A DNA stretch of 64,000 bases. Origin: JAAXHF01 sp965242605 (lineage in GTDB: Bacteria > Desulfobacterota > Binatia > Bin18). Location: positions 248,001 through 312,000 of the forward strand of contig CBDESS010000003.1 in assembly GCA_965242605.1 (NCBI GenBank), given 5' to 3'. Numbering within the stretch: position 1 is the first letter of the stretch; each line of letters begins with the position of its first letter. A model generated the notes under the pieces. It searched no databases. It saw only the letters and a list, made by a program, of their open reading frames with translations, and was not told the DNA's origin. This document shows positions 8,442 through 16,683 of the stretch, one piece after another. A program made the translations under genes and the position numbers.

Positions 8442-9181
8442 CGGTCGGCCTGCTCCTTTCCGATAGCTGCGATTTCAAGCCTGTCCTGTAAGCCTGTCCA
8501 TCGCTTTCTCCCTTCCGGTTTGATGAAAATCACGAAATATGAATGGTTTTTCCGTGCGTGGGCCTGCTTCAGAATCCGGCTCACCCCTGGCTTGCTGGTG
8601 CGGACGACCACAAATAAATCCTCGGCGACAAAGCCGTAAGAAGCAAGTTCGTTGATGATTTCGACATGGGTCAGACGTTGACGGTTCGCGCAAACTTCAT
8701 CCTGGCATTTCACAATATAGACGCCGCCGTCTTTGAGCACCCGCCAGGCTTCTTTTGCCGACGAGAAATACAGGTCAAGAACCGCCTCGTGATATTTCTT
8801 TGTTGATGAAACCGCATTGTTTCGATAGTACCCCTCGTAATTCTGGTGGTTGACATGGGCAGTCCCTCCTGGTGTGTGCATGTACGGTGGGTCAAAAACA
8901 ACGCAATCAAGCGAACTGTCATCATACGGTAAAGCCCGGCAGTCAACCCCAGTCGACAGATCTGATGCGACTACCTTGTATGTATCTTTCGGGACCTTTC
9001 TCCAAAAGATCCCATTCCCATAGGTGACATCGGCCACTTGGCAGCCGGGTTTGACGTACAGCGACAGGACTAACGGGAAAACTTCATCGTTCTTCCCAAC
9101 ATGCGAACTGAAGATAAGGTTATTTGTTGGCCGACCGGCCGGCGATTTTCTTTTGGGGCGTGTCCTCTTCATAAGCAGCAT
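8438..9181 (-). CDS. Site-specific DNA methyltransferase
   Basis: About 247 aa. SAM-binding motif I is VADVTYGNGIFW, a following acidic residue lies in ASDLS, and the catalytic motif IV is FDPPYMHTPGG, a D-P-P-Y type typical of N6-adenine (or N4-cytosine) amino-methylases. I start at the ATG at 9181, preceded by AGGGGACGG, rather than at the far upstream codon, whose extension would run into the divergent cupin gene. The gene overlaps tail-to-tail with the putative endonuclease at 7569-8441. The pair looks like one mobile R-M unit placed between an LLM gene and a cupin gene. Confidence 0.78.
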   Translation of the reverse strand: MLLMKRTRPKRKSPAGRPTNNLIFSSHVGKNDEVFPLVLSLYVKPGCQVADVTYGNGIFWRKVPKDTYKVVASDLSTGVDCRALPYDDSSLDCVVFDPPYMHTPGGTAHVNHQNYEGYYRNNAVSSTKKYHEAVLDLYFSSAKEAWRVLKDGGVYIVKCQDEVCANRQRLTHVEIINELASYGFVAEDLFVVVRTSKPGVSRILKQAHARKNHSYFVIFIKPEGRKRWTGLQDRLEIAAIGKEQADR

Positions 9182-9299
9182 CCGTCCCCTGTCATGTAAA
9201 AAAATGGCCTCCGAACTGTAGCATTTCGAGGCCACAACGCAACACGCTTGACGATCAAGCGTCCAATGCAGTAAGCCATGTCCACAGGAGGGGTCGTGC

Positions 9300-10052
9300 A
9301 TGGATACGCATCGCTTTGCTGTTGAGCCGTCTGAGGTGCCGTGGAAGACGCTGGCGCTCAATGGTGGTGGTGAGACCCGGCTACAAATGTACCTCAGGGG
9401 AGAGGAGGGCGGTCCCGAGGCCGTCCGGGCCCGGATTTCCGAGGGCTATGAGGTTGAGCCACACTTTCATCTGGCCGCCCAGTTTCAGCTCCTGCTGGAA
9501 GGCTCAATGGAGTTTCCGACCTTCCGCTTAGACGCTCCGGCCGTCCATTACACCGAACACAAGGTTCCCTACGGTCCGTTCAAGGTCAGTCGGCATGACA
9601 TGCTGGTCTTGCACGCCAAACCCGGCGGGGTGGTCATAATGCGGGACAAGAAGCGCCGCTACCAGGCCAATACGCGAGGCAGAGAAATCTCCTGTAGCGC
9701 CCACGAGGTAGACTGGGAGCCGCTGGCCGGCCATCGAGACGCGCGGCACAAGGTCCTGATTCCGGCCGTCCGCGGCCCCTCGGCCCAGCTGATCGACTGT
9801 CCGCCGCATATGGAGTTTGCTCCCGGAGTCCCTGCCTATGGCCGCTACGAGGTCGTGCTGGCCGGCTCGGCCCTGGCCGGCGGGAAGTCGCTTGAGCCAA
9901 AGGGCCTGCGCTTTGTGGAGGCGGGTCAGGCTGCGCCGCCGCTCGTCTGCGGGCCGGGCGGGGCACGGCTGGTCGTACTGACTTTTGACGAAGACGCCGC
10001 CCGGAGCTATGGCGGAAGTACCCACGACGCTATCCAAGACATGGAAAAGTAA
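9300..10052 (+). CDS. Cupin-fold protein
   Basis: 250 aa. A cupin-like stretch is seen at about residues 45-85 (YEVEPHFHLAAQFQLLLEG), giving the two His of motif 1, then a second beta-sandwich half. The rest (ANTRGREISCSAHEVDWEP, KVLIPAVRGPSAQLIDCPP) may be a second, metal-less cupin half. Function is unknown. It is divergent from the methyltransferase and followed by amidohydrolase and R-M debris. Confidence 0.65.
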   Translation: MDTHRFAVEPSEVPWKTLALNGGGETRLQMYLRGEEGGPEAVRARISEGYEVEPHFHLAAQFQLLLEGSMEFPTFRLDAPAVHYTEHKVPYGPFKVSRHDMLVLHAKPGGVVIMRDKKRRYQANTRGREISCSAHEVDWEPLAGHRDARHKVLIPAVRGPSAQLIDCPPHMEFAPGVPAYGRYEVVLAGSALAGGKSLEPKGLRFVEAGQAAPPLVCGPGGARLVVLTFDEDAARSYGGSTHDAIQDMEK

Positions 10053-10063
10053 AGATACGCCCG

Positions 10064-10187
10064 GTGCGCACCACCCACGGCGTGATCAGCGCCGATTCTC
10101 ACCCCCAACTGGACAACAAGCGGATGAGCGGGCGGAGGCATCGCCACGCGACGGGGAAGAGTGAGGGCTACATAACGGGAGCGCAAA
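10064..10187 (+). pseudogene. Remnant of an amidohydrolase N-terminus
   Basis: From the GTG at 10064 the frame reads RTTHGVISADSHPQLD, which looks like the N-terminal metal-binding strand of amidohydrolase-2 family proteins (ISADSH-type start), then loses resemblance after about 20 residues. No downstream barrel follows; a restriction-modification remnant begins at 10189 instead. This suggests a native amidohydrolase gene cut off by insertion or deletion. The evidence is one short motif. Confidence 0.35.
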
Positions 10188-10188
10188 C

Positions 10189-10654
10189 ATGATTGACGAA
10201 TCCCCCTTGACGGCGATTGTCGAGAACTGGTGGGAATCTTTTCCGCAGAGGTTGAGGTCTCGCGGGAACATAGCGGGCGGCCGATGACCAAACAGACGAA
10301 AAAGGGGATTTCCAAATAAACGACTGCGTGTTCCATGTCACCCTGGCCCCCAACAGCGGCCATTATGAGAAATGCCGACGTAATCTTGCCGACGGTCTCA
10401 GGATTTTTCTCCTGGTACCCGACGAGATTCTGGCGGGCGCACGACAAAACGCGAATCTGGAGACGGCGGGCCGCGTCTCAGTCGAATCCATAGAATCTTT
10501 CGTTTCCCAGAACATAGAGGAATTGTCTGATTTTTCGGGCGAGAAGATTTCTCGAAACATGAAGCTGCTTCTGGAGACGTACAACGCAAGAATCGGGAAA
10601 GTCGAAACCGACTTGTCTCTACAAATAAAAACTCCGTCAGTCCTGAAGAAATAG
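10189..10654 (+). pseudogene. DUF4928-like restriction protein with internal deletion and frameshift
   Basis: Two pieces in different frames. The first (ATG 10189, stop 10287) reads IDESPLTAIVENWWESFPQ, like a DUF4928 N-terminus. The second (open from 10274 in the next frame) reads GDFQINDCVFHVTLAP, KCRRNLADGLRIFLLVPDE, RVSVESIESFVSQNIEEL, which resembles the C-terminal third of DUF4928 proteins. These are usually about 300 aa and encoded beside C5-cytosine methylases. Some 150 residues between the pieces are missing. The second piece could still be translated from the GTG at 10328 (108 aa). The stop abuts the methylase ATG at 10655. The family name is recalled from memory and needs a profile search. 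Confidence 0.6.
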
Positions 10655-11854
10655 ATGCTCACCGTCGCACCGCCAGAACGGTCTGCGTCTTCGGCTGTTG
10701 AGACGGCTGAAGTCCCCCTGACTGTCGCCGAATACTTTGCCGGCATCGGGTTGTTCCGCATGGGGCTTGAGGCGGCTGGGTGGCGGGTTGCATATGCAAA
10801 CGACTGGAACGCCGAACGCGTGCAAATGTACAGGGGGTTTTTTGGCGAAGGCTATGAGGTGAAGGACATCTTTTCTGTTGCTTTGGAGGAAGTTCCCCAG
10901 ACAACGTTGGCGACATGTTCTTTCCCGTGCATAGACTTGTCGCTCGCCGGCAAACGTGAGGGCATTAACGGCAAGCACTCCGGCGCTTTTTGGGGATTCT
11001 GTGACAAGCTCAGAGAACAGGGAGCGAAAGCGCCTCCGATTGTTTTGATCGAAAATGTAACCGGATGGCTGTATTCCAACGGCGGCAAGGATTTTTACGC
11101 GACAGCGAAATCCCTCAATGCACTTGGCTACGCCTGCGATGTCTTCATGCTGAATGCCCGCTCCTTCATTCCGCAAAGCCGTCCGCGGCTTTTTATGGTC
11201 GGGATAAAGGAGGGTACCGAAACTGACAACCGCGCTCCTTTCCCTGCCAGGTCTAAACGATTGATGCCTGAGAGACTGAAACGGCTGATGTTGGAAACCG
11301 ATGACATCCGATGGGCGTGGTTGGATATTCCAGAGCCGCCGCTTTACAGAAACACAGGATTCTCTCACAAAATAGTCGAAAAACTACCGATCCAAGATTC
11401 ACGTTGGTGGCCTGAACAAAAGGTTGAAAAACACCTCGCTATGATGCCGACCTCTCACCTTGCAATGGTCAAGCGTATAGCGCGAATGGAAGGGGAAAGA
11501 TTCAGGACCTTTTTTCGCCGCCGCCGCGCGGAGGGACAGCGGGCCGAAGTTCGTCCAGACGACATCGCGGGTTGTCTTCGCACTGCTGTTGGCGGCAGTG
11601 GGAAGCAGTTTTTGGTTGCGGCTGGCAACGATTCGATTCGAATGCGGACCCTCACAGCGCGCGAGTACGCCCGGTTGCAGGGCGTGCCGGACAGTTTCCC
11701 CATTGTCGCAGACTCGGAACGGCAAGCTCTCAATGCCTTTGGCGACGCGATATGCGTCCCTGTCGTTTCATGGCTGGCGACTGAGATTTTGCAGCCATTG
11801 ACGCACGGAAGAAGCTCGCTCCAGCTCTATATGACCAATAGTTGTGGGGTCTGA
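10655..11854 (+). CDS. DNA (cytosine-5)-methyltransferase
   Basis: 399 aa with the ordered C5-methylase motifs: I (AEYFAGIGLFRMGLEAAGW), IV with the catalytic Cys (CSFPCIDLSLAGKREG), VI (LIENVTGW), VIII (QSRPRLFMVG), IX (RTLTAREYARLQGVPDSF) and X (NAFGDAICVPVVSWLA). The target recognition region lies between VIII and IX (about residues 200-315). All key residues appear intact, so it is probably active, while its upstream DUF4928 partner is degenerate. That would leave a solitary methylase. Confidence 0.9.
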   Translation: MLTVAPPERSASSAVETAEVPLTVAEYFAGIGLFRMGLEAAGWRVAYANDWNAERVQMYRGFFGEGYEVKDIFSVALEEVPQTTLATCSFPCIDLSLAGKREGINGKHSGAFWGFCDKLREQGAKAPPIVLIENVTGWLYSNGGKDFYATAKSLNALGYACDVFMLNARSFIPQSRPRLFMVGIKEGTETDNRAPFPARSKRLMPERLKRLMLETDDIRWAWLDIPEPPLYRNTGFSHKIVEKLPIQDSRWWPEQKVEKHLAMMPTSHLAMVKRIARMEGERFRTFFRRRRAEGQRAEVRPDDIAGCLRTAVGGSGKQFLVAAGNDSIRMRTLTAREYARLQGVPDSFPIVADSERQALNAFGDAICVPVVSWLATEILQPLTHGRSSLQLYMTNSCGV

Positions 11855-11906
11855 CACTCGTAGCCGGATAATGGCGCGGGTCAAGTCAGAGGGCAGGAAA
11901 CCAGAA

Positions 11907-12357
11907 ATGTACGCACTCCTGCTGCCGATTCATATCCTGGCGGGCTTTTGCTGTTTACTGACCGCCTTCTGTACCGGTACTCACAAGAAAAGGGCGGGCG
12001 TGGCATGGGTATAGTGGACGCGGGTTCTTCTTGGGGATGCTGGTTATTTTTATCACCGCGCTGCCGATGCCCCTCTTGCGGCCCACTCTCTTTTTATTCC
12101 TGGTTGCGATATTCAGCTTCTCCCTTTCGTTTTCGGCAGCAGAATGCTGCTGTCTGGAGAGACAATGGGAATAGTGATGCTTGCTGTCCCGCATGTTGGG
12201 CGGGACGATCGCGACGGTGACGGCTTTTGTGGTGACGAATTTTCAGTTCTCCCCGGCCTTCGTGCTGTGGCTGGCTCCGACGGTGGTGCTTGTCCCACCG
12301 ATTGTGTATTGGAATCGGGTGGTCCTGAAGCCTCCCAGACCTGCCGCGGTCCGCTGA
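11907..12357 (+). pseudogene. Frameshifted small membrane protein gene (DUF2306-like)
   Basis: Hydrophobic helices continue across all three frames. From ATG 11907: YALLLPIHILAGFCCLLTAF. Next frame: RGFFLGMLVIFITALPMPLL and RPTLFLFLVAIFSFSLSF. Third frame: MLLSGETMGIVMLAV. Last piece from about 12193: TIATVTAFVVTNFQFSP and LWLAPTVVLVPPIVYWNRV, ending at the stop at 12355. Together they form a plausible 4-5 helix membrane protein resembling DUF2306-type proteins, broken by at least three frameshifts. Multiple shifts over 450 bp favour true decay over sequencing error. Confidence 0.6.
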
Positions 12358-12474
12358 GCCGCCCCGTTCCCTATCGTGTTCGTTACAGGCCTGCGGGGCT
12401 TTTCTCAAAGCCTGGTTCGTTGACACAAATGGGCTTTGCGCGCTATAGGGCGCATGTCGCTGAGGAGGAAAAAT

Positions 12475-13134
12475 ATGGCGTGTTTGCGTATTGGAGGGAG
12501 CCTGCTGCTTGTGGTCTGTTTCACGCTCGGCTGTCAAACCAGTCCGCAGGAGCCTGCCAGTCCGCAGGAGCCGGGCGCGCCACAGGAACAAGCGGCCAGG
12601 CCACAGGGGGGCGAAGCGCAGTCACCGATCGAGCAGGACCAGGCTCCAGCCGAGACACAGGCTGACGGCCGGCCGCAAATTGACCCGGCTGCTCAGCGCG
12701 AGGCCCGCCAACAGCTCGAGGCGGCCGGCATCGCCATTTCCGCGGCTGCGTTACGCGCCGCCGCCCAGCAGGGCAACCTGGAACAGACCCAGCTCTTGAT
12801 CAAGGCCGGCGTTGACCTCAATGAACAGGATGTGGATCAGTGGAGCGCCTTGTTTTTTGCCGCAGAAGGCGGCCGTACCGAGCTGGTCAAAGCTCTGATG
12901 GCGGCCGGAGCCAGCACCACGCTCCAGGACCGGCGGGGGAATACCGCCCTGCATTGGGCGGCTGGAGAGGGCCATCTTGAGACCGTTGCGGCCATGATTG
13001 AGGCCGGGGTGGAGGTTGATCCCGAAAACACCAGCGGCTATACGCCGATGCTATCGGCCTGGCACTACCAGCGCCAAGAGATTGTTGACTACCTGGTTGC
13101 CCACGGCGCAGAAGACCGCCGCCGCCAGGACTAA
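12475..13134 (+). CDS. Ankyrin-repeat lipoprotein
   Basis: About 219 aa. I start at the ATG at 12475, preceded by GAGGAGG. A signal peptide ends in the lipobox TLGC (lipidated Cys before QTSPQEP). A Gln/Glu/Pro-rich linker with SPQEP-type repeats (about residues 20-70) reaches from the membrane. Then come three to four ankyrin repeats (LRAAAQQGNLEQTQLLIKAG, ALFFAAEGGRTELVKALMAAG, TALHWAAGEGHLETVAAMIEAG, PMLSAWHYQRQEIVDYLVAHG). It is probably an envelope-anchored protein-binding module; the partner is unknown. Confidence 0.87.
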   Translation: MACLRIGGSLLLVVCFTLGCQTSPQEPASPQEPGAPQEQAARPQGGEAQSPIEQDQAPAETQADGRPQIDPAAQREARQQLEAAGIAISAAALRAAAQQGNLEQTQLLIKAGVDLNEQDVDQWSALFFAAEGGRTELVKALMAAGASTTLQDRRGNTALHWAAGEGHLETVAAMIEAGVEVDPENTSGYTPMLSAWHYQRQEIVDYLVAHGAEDRRRQD

Positions 13135-13185
13135 CCGCCGGCAATCGCCCGCATATACACGGGACACATACCCAGGAGAATTGAT

Positions 13186-14169
13186 GTGCAACTCGGCATG
13201 GTGGGCCTCGGGCGTATGGGGGCAAACCTGGTCCGCCGGCTCCTGCTGAGCGAGCATGAGTGTGTCGTCTACGACCGCGACTTTGACAAGATACGCCAAC
13301 TCGTTGCTGAGGGGGCGCGTGGAGCGACTTCTGTCGGCGAGCTGACCGCGCGCCTCAGCCCACCCCGCGCGGTCTGGGTCATGCTGCCGGCCGGTCCGGA
13401 CACCGAAGAGGCCTGTTCCGCTCTGGCCGAGGGCTCAGCGGCCGGCGATATCATCATTGACGGGGGGAACGGCTATTTCAAAGACGATATCCGGCGTGCT
13501 CAGGCCCTGGGGCCACGGGGGATTCACTATCTCGACGTGGGCACCAGCGGTGGCGTGTGGGGCTTGGAACGCGGCTATTGTTTGACGGTCGGCGGGCCTC
13601 GGGCTGTTGTTCAACAGCTCGATCCGATCTTTCGCAGCCTTGCCCCAGGCCGGGACCAGGCACCCCGTACTCCAGGCCGGGCCTCGGGCGGAACGGCCGA
13701 GTGCGGCTATGTGCATTGCGGGCCGACCGGGGCCGGCCATTTTGTGAAAATGATCCACAACGGGATTGAATACGGACTGATGCAAGCCTATGCCGAGGGC
13801 TTTGATATTCTTCGCAATGCCAATCGGCCCGAGCTTCCGCCGGACTCCCGTTATGCGTTCAATCTGGCCGATATTGCCGAGGTCTGGCGGCGGGGGAGCG
13901 TGGTCTCTTCGTGGCTGCTTGACCTGACGGCGATGGCGCTGGCCAAGAGCCCCGACCTTGATGACTATGCCGGGTTTGTTGAAGACTCGGGCGAAGGACG
14001 CTGGGCCGTGACGGCTGCCGTTGAGGAAGCCGTGCCGGCCCAGGTCTTATCCGCGGCCCTGTACGCCCGGTTTCGTTCCCGCCGTAGCCACACCTTTGCC
14101 GAGAAGCTGTTGTCGGCCATGCGTCGCTCGTTCGGCGGCCACGACGAGGCTGAGGAAAAACAGCGCTGA
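13186..14169 (+). CDS. gnd: 6-phosphogluconate dehydrogenase, decarboxylating (short GndA-type)
   Basis: 327 aa. N-terminal Rossmann nucleotide site GMVGLGRMGANLVRRLL, the IIDGGNGYFKDDIRRA motif, the substrate-binding HYLDVGTSGGVWGLERGYCLTVGG signature, and the catalytic GPTGAGHFVKMIHNGIEYG motif with the key Lys. The short length (about 300-330 aa against 470 for the classical enzyme) fits the Gnd/YqeC type, often NAD-preferring. It starts at GTG 13186 behind an AGGAGA site. It converts 6-phosphogluconate to ribulose-5-phosphate with CO2 release. Confidence 0.88.
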   Translation: MQLGMVGLGRMGANLVRRLLLSEHECVVYDRDFDKIRQLVAEGARGATSVGELTARLSPPRAVWVMLPAGPDTEEACSALAEGSAAGDIIIDGGNGYFKDDIRRAQALGPRGIHYLDVGTSGGVWGLERGYCLTVGGPRAVVQQLDPIFRSLAPGRDQAPRTPGRASGGTAECGYVHCGPTGAGHFVKMIHNGIEYGLMQAYAEGFDILRNANRPELPPDSRYAFNLADIAEVWRRGSVVSSWLLDLTAMALAKSPDLDDYAGFVEDSGEGRWAVTAAVEEAVPAQVLSAALYARFRSRRSHTFAEKLLSAMRRSFGGHDEAEEKQR

Positions 14170-14296
14170 ACAGGCATGCTTTGGGTGCCTGTCCCGATTG
14201 GCTGCCGCCTGATAAGCGACTGCCCTTGCGGAGTTGCTGAAATTTCTTTAACTGGAGTTGTGCAGACCACCAGCTTTCAGGTGAGGGGAGGGGGGA

Positions 14297-14488
14297 ATGA
14301 CGACCGCGGACCCGATTATCCACATATTTCAGATCAGCGATCTCACCCAGGAGTTCATCCACCACAGTACAACTGAAATTGAGCGCCTGCGCAGCGCCCA
14401 GCCCGACCTTGACGAGTCTCTGTATGAGCAGGCGTGCGAACTCGTCCTGCGCAAACTCAAGCACCGCGCCCAGAGGGATATTCGATGA
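14297..14488 (+). CDS. Small protein coupled to the SMC-like ATPase
   Basis: 63 aa, largely helical and charged (STTEIERLRSAQPDLDESL, ACELVLRKLKHRAQRDIR). It has a strong ribosome site (GAGGGGAGGGGGG) and its stop overlaps the next gene's ATG (ATGA at 14485-14488), so the two are translationally coupled. No family recognised. It sits where a nuclease partner would be expected for a YhaN-type ATPase, but is too short to be one; a regulator or adaptor is possible. Confidence 0.6.
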   Translation: MTTADPIIHIFQISDLTQEFIHHSTTEIERLRSAQPDLDESLYEQACELVLRKLKHRAQRDIR

Positions 14489-16653
14489 TTATCACCCAGG
14501 TTCGGGCCGAGAATATCCTGCGCTATGCCAGGCTCCACCTCTCCAGGCTGCCGCCGGCCGGCATCATCGGCATCAGCGGACCCAACGAGTCGGGCAAAAC
14601 CTCAATCGTTGAGATCATCTGTCTGGCGCTGTTTGGCCGGACCTCTACCGTCAAGGCCAGGGATATCGCCGGCATTGTCAAATGGGGCCAGTTCTCAGGT
14701 GCACTGTGGGTTGATTTCAGGGTCCGGGACGGCAACATCTATACGGTCAGCCGCCAGTTTGAGGCCGATGGCACCTGCGCCGCCCAACTCACCCAGGCCG
14801 GAGCGGCAAGTCCCCTGGCGCGCGGTCTGGAGGCGGTGAATGAAGCGATCGTCCAGCTCGGCGGTTTTACCTATCGGCAGTTTGTGGACTCCTTCTATCT
14901 GGCCCAGCGGAATGTAGTCGCACCTGATGTGTTGGAACAGACAGTTAGGGAACTGTCTGGCATCCAAACCTTTAACAATATAGCCGCGGAGTGTGAAACC
15001 GAGATTCGGACGGATCAAGACGCCCTCATTCCGCTCGAAGCCAAGCTCAGCGCTACGCAGCGACAGCTGGCCGACCTGCATATTCAAGACGCGGCGCTAG
15101 GCCAATTCCAGACCCAACATCAGTCCCGGTTGGATACGGTGAACGGGGCTGAGGCCGAGCTTAGCCGCCGGACAAGCGCCTCAGCCGCGCTGCGGGCCGC
15201 TGGCGAGCGGGTCACCGCGCAGGTTGAGCGCATCGCCGAAACCGGTCTGCGCAGCTCGATGGCCGGCTGGCACGACATTGAACAGCGTCTGAAGGAGACG
15301 AAGCAGGAGTTGGTCGCGGCCTATCAGGCCGCCGGGGCCGAGGCAACGGCCGGCGCTGGGCTGAACTCCTGGCTGGACGAGCTGGAGGGCCAACTGTCGG
15401 CTTTTGGGCCAGTCAAGCAATGTCTGTCGGCTTGGCGCAGGCGTCAGGCCTGGTTAATGAGCGAAGGCGAGGGGGCCGGGCCGGCCGATTCCGGGCTCAG
15501 ACCCCTGGCCGAACGTCGGGCGACGCTGAGCGATCAGCTGGCCTCCGCCCGCCGCCGCCGAACGCTGCTGATCGGGCTGGGTATGCTGGGCATAGCGGCT
15601 ACGCTTGGCGTCCTCTTGCTGAGCCAGGCCGTCTACGCGCTCGGCCCCGGCGGCCTGGCTTTTGTTTTTCTGGTGTTTGCCACCTTCCGGGCGGCCGATG
15701 TGGTCAGCCGTCGGCAGGAACTCGTCCGGGTTGAGTTGCAGGGCGATACGGTCCGCCGGAAAATGCAAACGCTGGACCGGGCCGAAGAACTGCCGCTGGC
15801 TGAGCAGGTAGCGGCCTGGCGTGCTCTTGACGATGAGCCGCTGTCGGCTTTGGTCGCCGGCTTTGCCGAAGGGCAGGGGGCGCGCTTGGTGGCGGAAGAC
15901 GGCGTCCGAACAAGGCTTGCCGAGTTGCGTGCCGCGCTGGCCGAGAATGCCCAGACCGTCGGCCAAACCCTGGAGCGGCTTGACGCCGAGATCAAAGCCT
16001 ATACTGACCAGATTGATACCGAGCGCCAAGTGCTTGAACGCCTGGACCGGGAGATCCTTCATGAGCAGTCCCGCCGGGAGACGGCAGAGCAGCTCAAGCA
16101 ATACCTTGCTGATCTGGAAAAAGATCGCGGCAACCGGCTGAGAAGCATTGCCGTGCGCCGAGCTGCCCGACAGTTGCTCGACAGCACACACCCGCGTCTG
16201 CTCGGCGTCTTCGACCTGGAACTGCAAAAAGTGGCCGGTCGGATCGTGCCGCTGCTGACCGAGGGTCGGTACGCCAGCGTCCGGGTTGATGAACACTTGA
16301 ACATTGAGGCGCTCTCTCAGGAAAGGAAGGACTTTGTGAACCTGAGCGAAGTCTCTGGCGGCACCTATGTACAGCTCATGCTGGCGGTCCGTTTAGCCCT
16401 GTCCCAAGCCCTGGTTTCTTCGACCGTTCAGGGCGAAGAGTGTCTCATCCTGGACGAGCCCTTCGCCTTTTTTGACGCCGAGCGCCGGCGTCAGACCCTG
16501 GCCGTCCTGCCCCGCATCAGCGACGAGATTGAACAGACCTGGATTCTGGCCCAGGACTTTGACGCGGGCAGTCCACTTGCTCTGCATGTACGCTGCTCGC
16601 GGGACACTGAGGAGTTGATGATGGGTCAGGACTACGACCGGTCACTGTCCTGA
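14485..16653 (+). CDS. Membrane-spanning SMC/Rad50-like ATPase (YhaN-type)
   Basis: About 722 aa. The Walker A GPNESGKTS lies at residues 32-40. The ABC-type signature (VSGGTYVQLMLAVRLALSQ) and Walker B (LILDEPFAFFD) are near the C-terminus. Long coiled coils fill the middle, with a hydrophobic hairpin of two likely transmembrane helices at about residues 360-400 (LLIGLGMLGIAATLGVLLL and LGPGGLAFVFLVFATF). That arrangement is as in Bacillus YhaN, a membrane-associated SbcC-like protein that pairs with the nuclease YhaO. I start at ATG 14485 (overlap with the preceding gene), where IITQVRAENILRY begins the ATPase fold. No nuclease gene is adjacent. A role in DNA handling at the membrane is inferred. 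Confidence 0.82.
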   Translation: MIITQVRAENILRYARLHLSRLPPAGIIGISGPNESGKTSIVEIICLALFGRTSTVKARDIAGIVKWGQFSGALWVDFRVRDGNIYTVSRQFEADGTCAAQLTQAGAASPLARGLEAVNEAIVQLGGFTYRQFVDSFYLAQRNVVAPDVLEQTVRELSGIQTFNNIAAECETEIRTDQDALIPLEAKLSATQRQLADLHIQDAALGQFQTQHQSRLDTVNGAEAELSRRTSASAALRAAGERVTAQVERIAETGLRSSMAGWHDIEQRLKETKQELVAAYQAAGAEATAGAGLNSWLDELEGQLSAFGPVKQCLSAWRRRQAWLMSEGEGAGPADSGLRPLAERRATLSDQLASARRRRTLLIGLGMLGIAATLGVLLLSQAVYALGPGGLAFVFLVFATFRAADVVSRRQELVRVELQGDTVRRKMQTLDRAEELPLAEQVAAWRALDDEPLSALVAGFAEGQGARLVAEDGVRTRLAELRAALAENAQTVGQTLERLDAEIKAYTDQIDTERQVLERLDREILHEQSRRETAEQLKQYLADLEKDRGNRLRSIAVRRAARQLLDSTHPRLLGVFDLELQKVAGRIVPLLTEGRYASVRVDEHLNIEALSQERKDFVNLSEVSGGTYVQLMLAVRLALSQALVSSTVQGEECLILDEPFAFFDAERRRQTLAVLPRISDEIEQTWILAQDFDAGSPLALHVRCSRDTEELMMGQDYDRSLS

Positions 16654-16683
16654 CCCATCATCTTGCCGCCGGAGGAGAGCAGA

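Noticed and set aside
14316..14324. Perfect DnaA-box sequence TTATCCACA
   Set aside because: A single copy inside a coding sequence with no cluster of boxes, dnaA or AT-rich unwinding element; no support for an origin.
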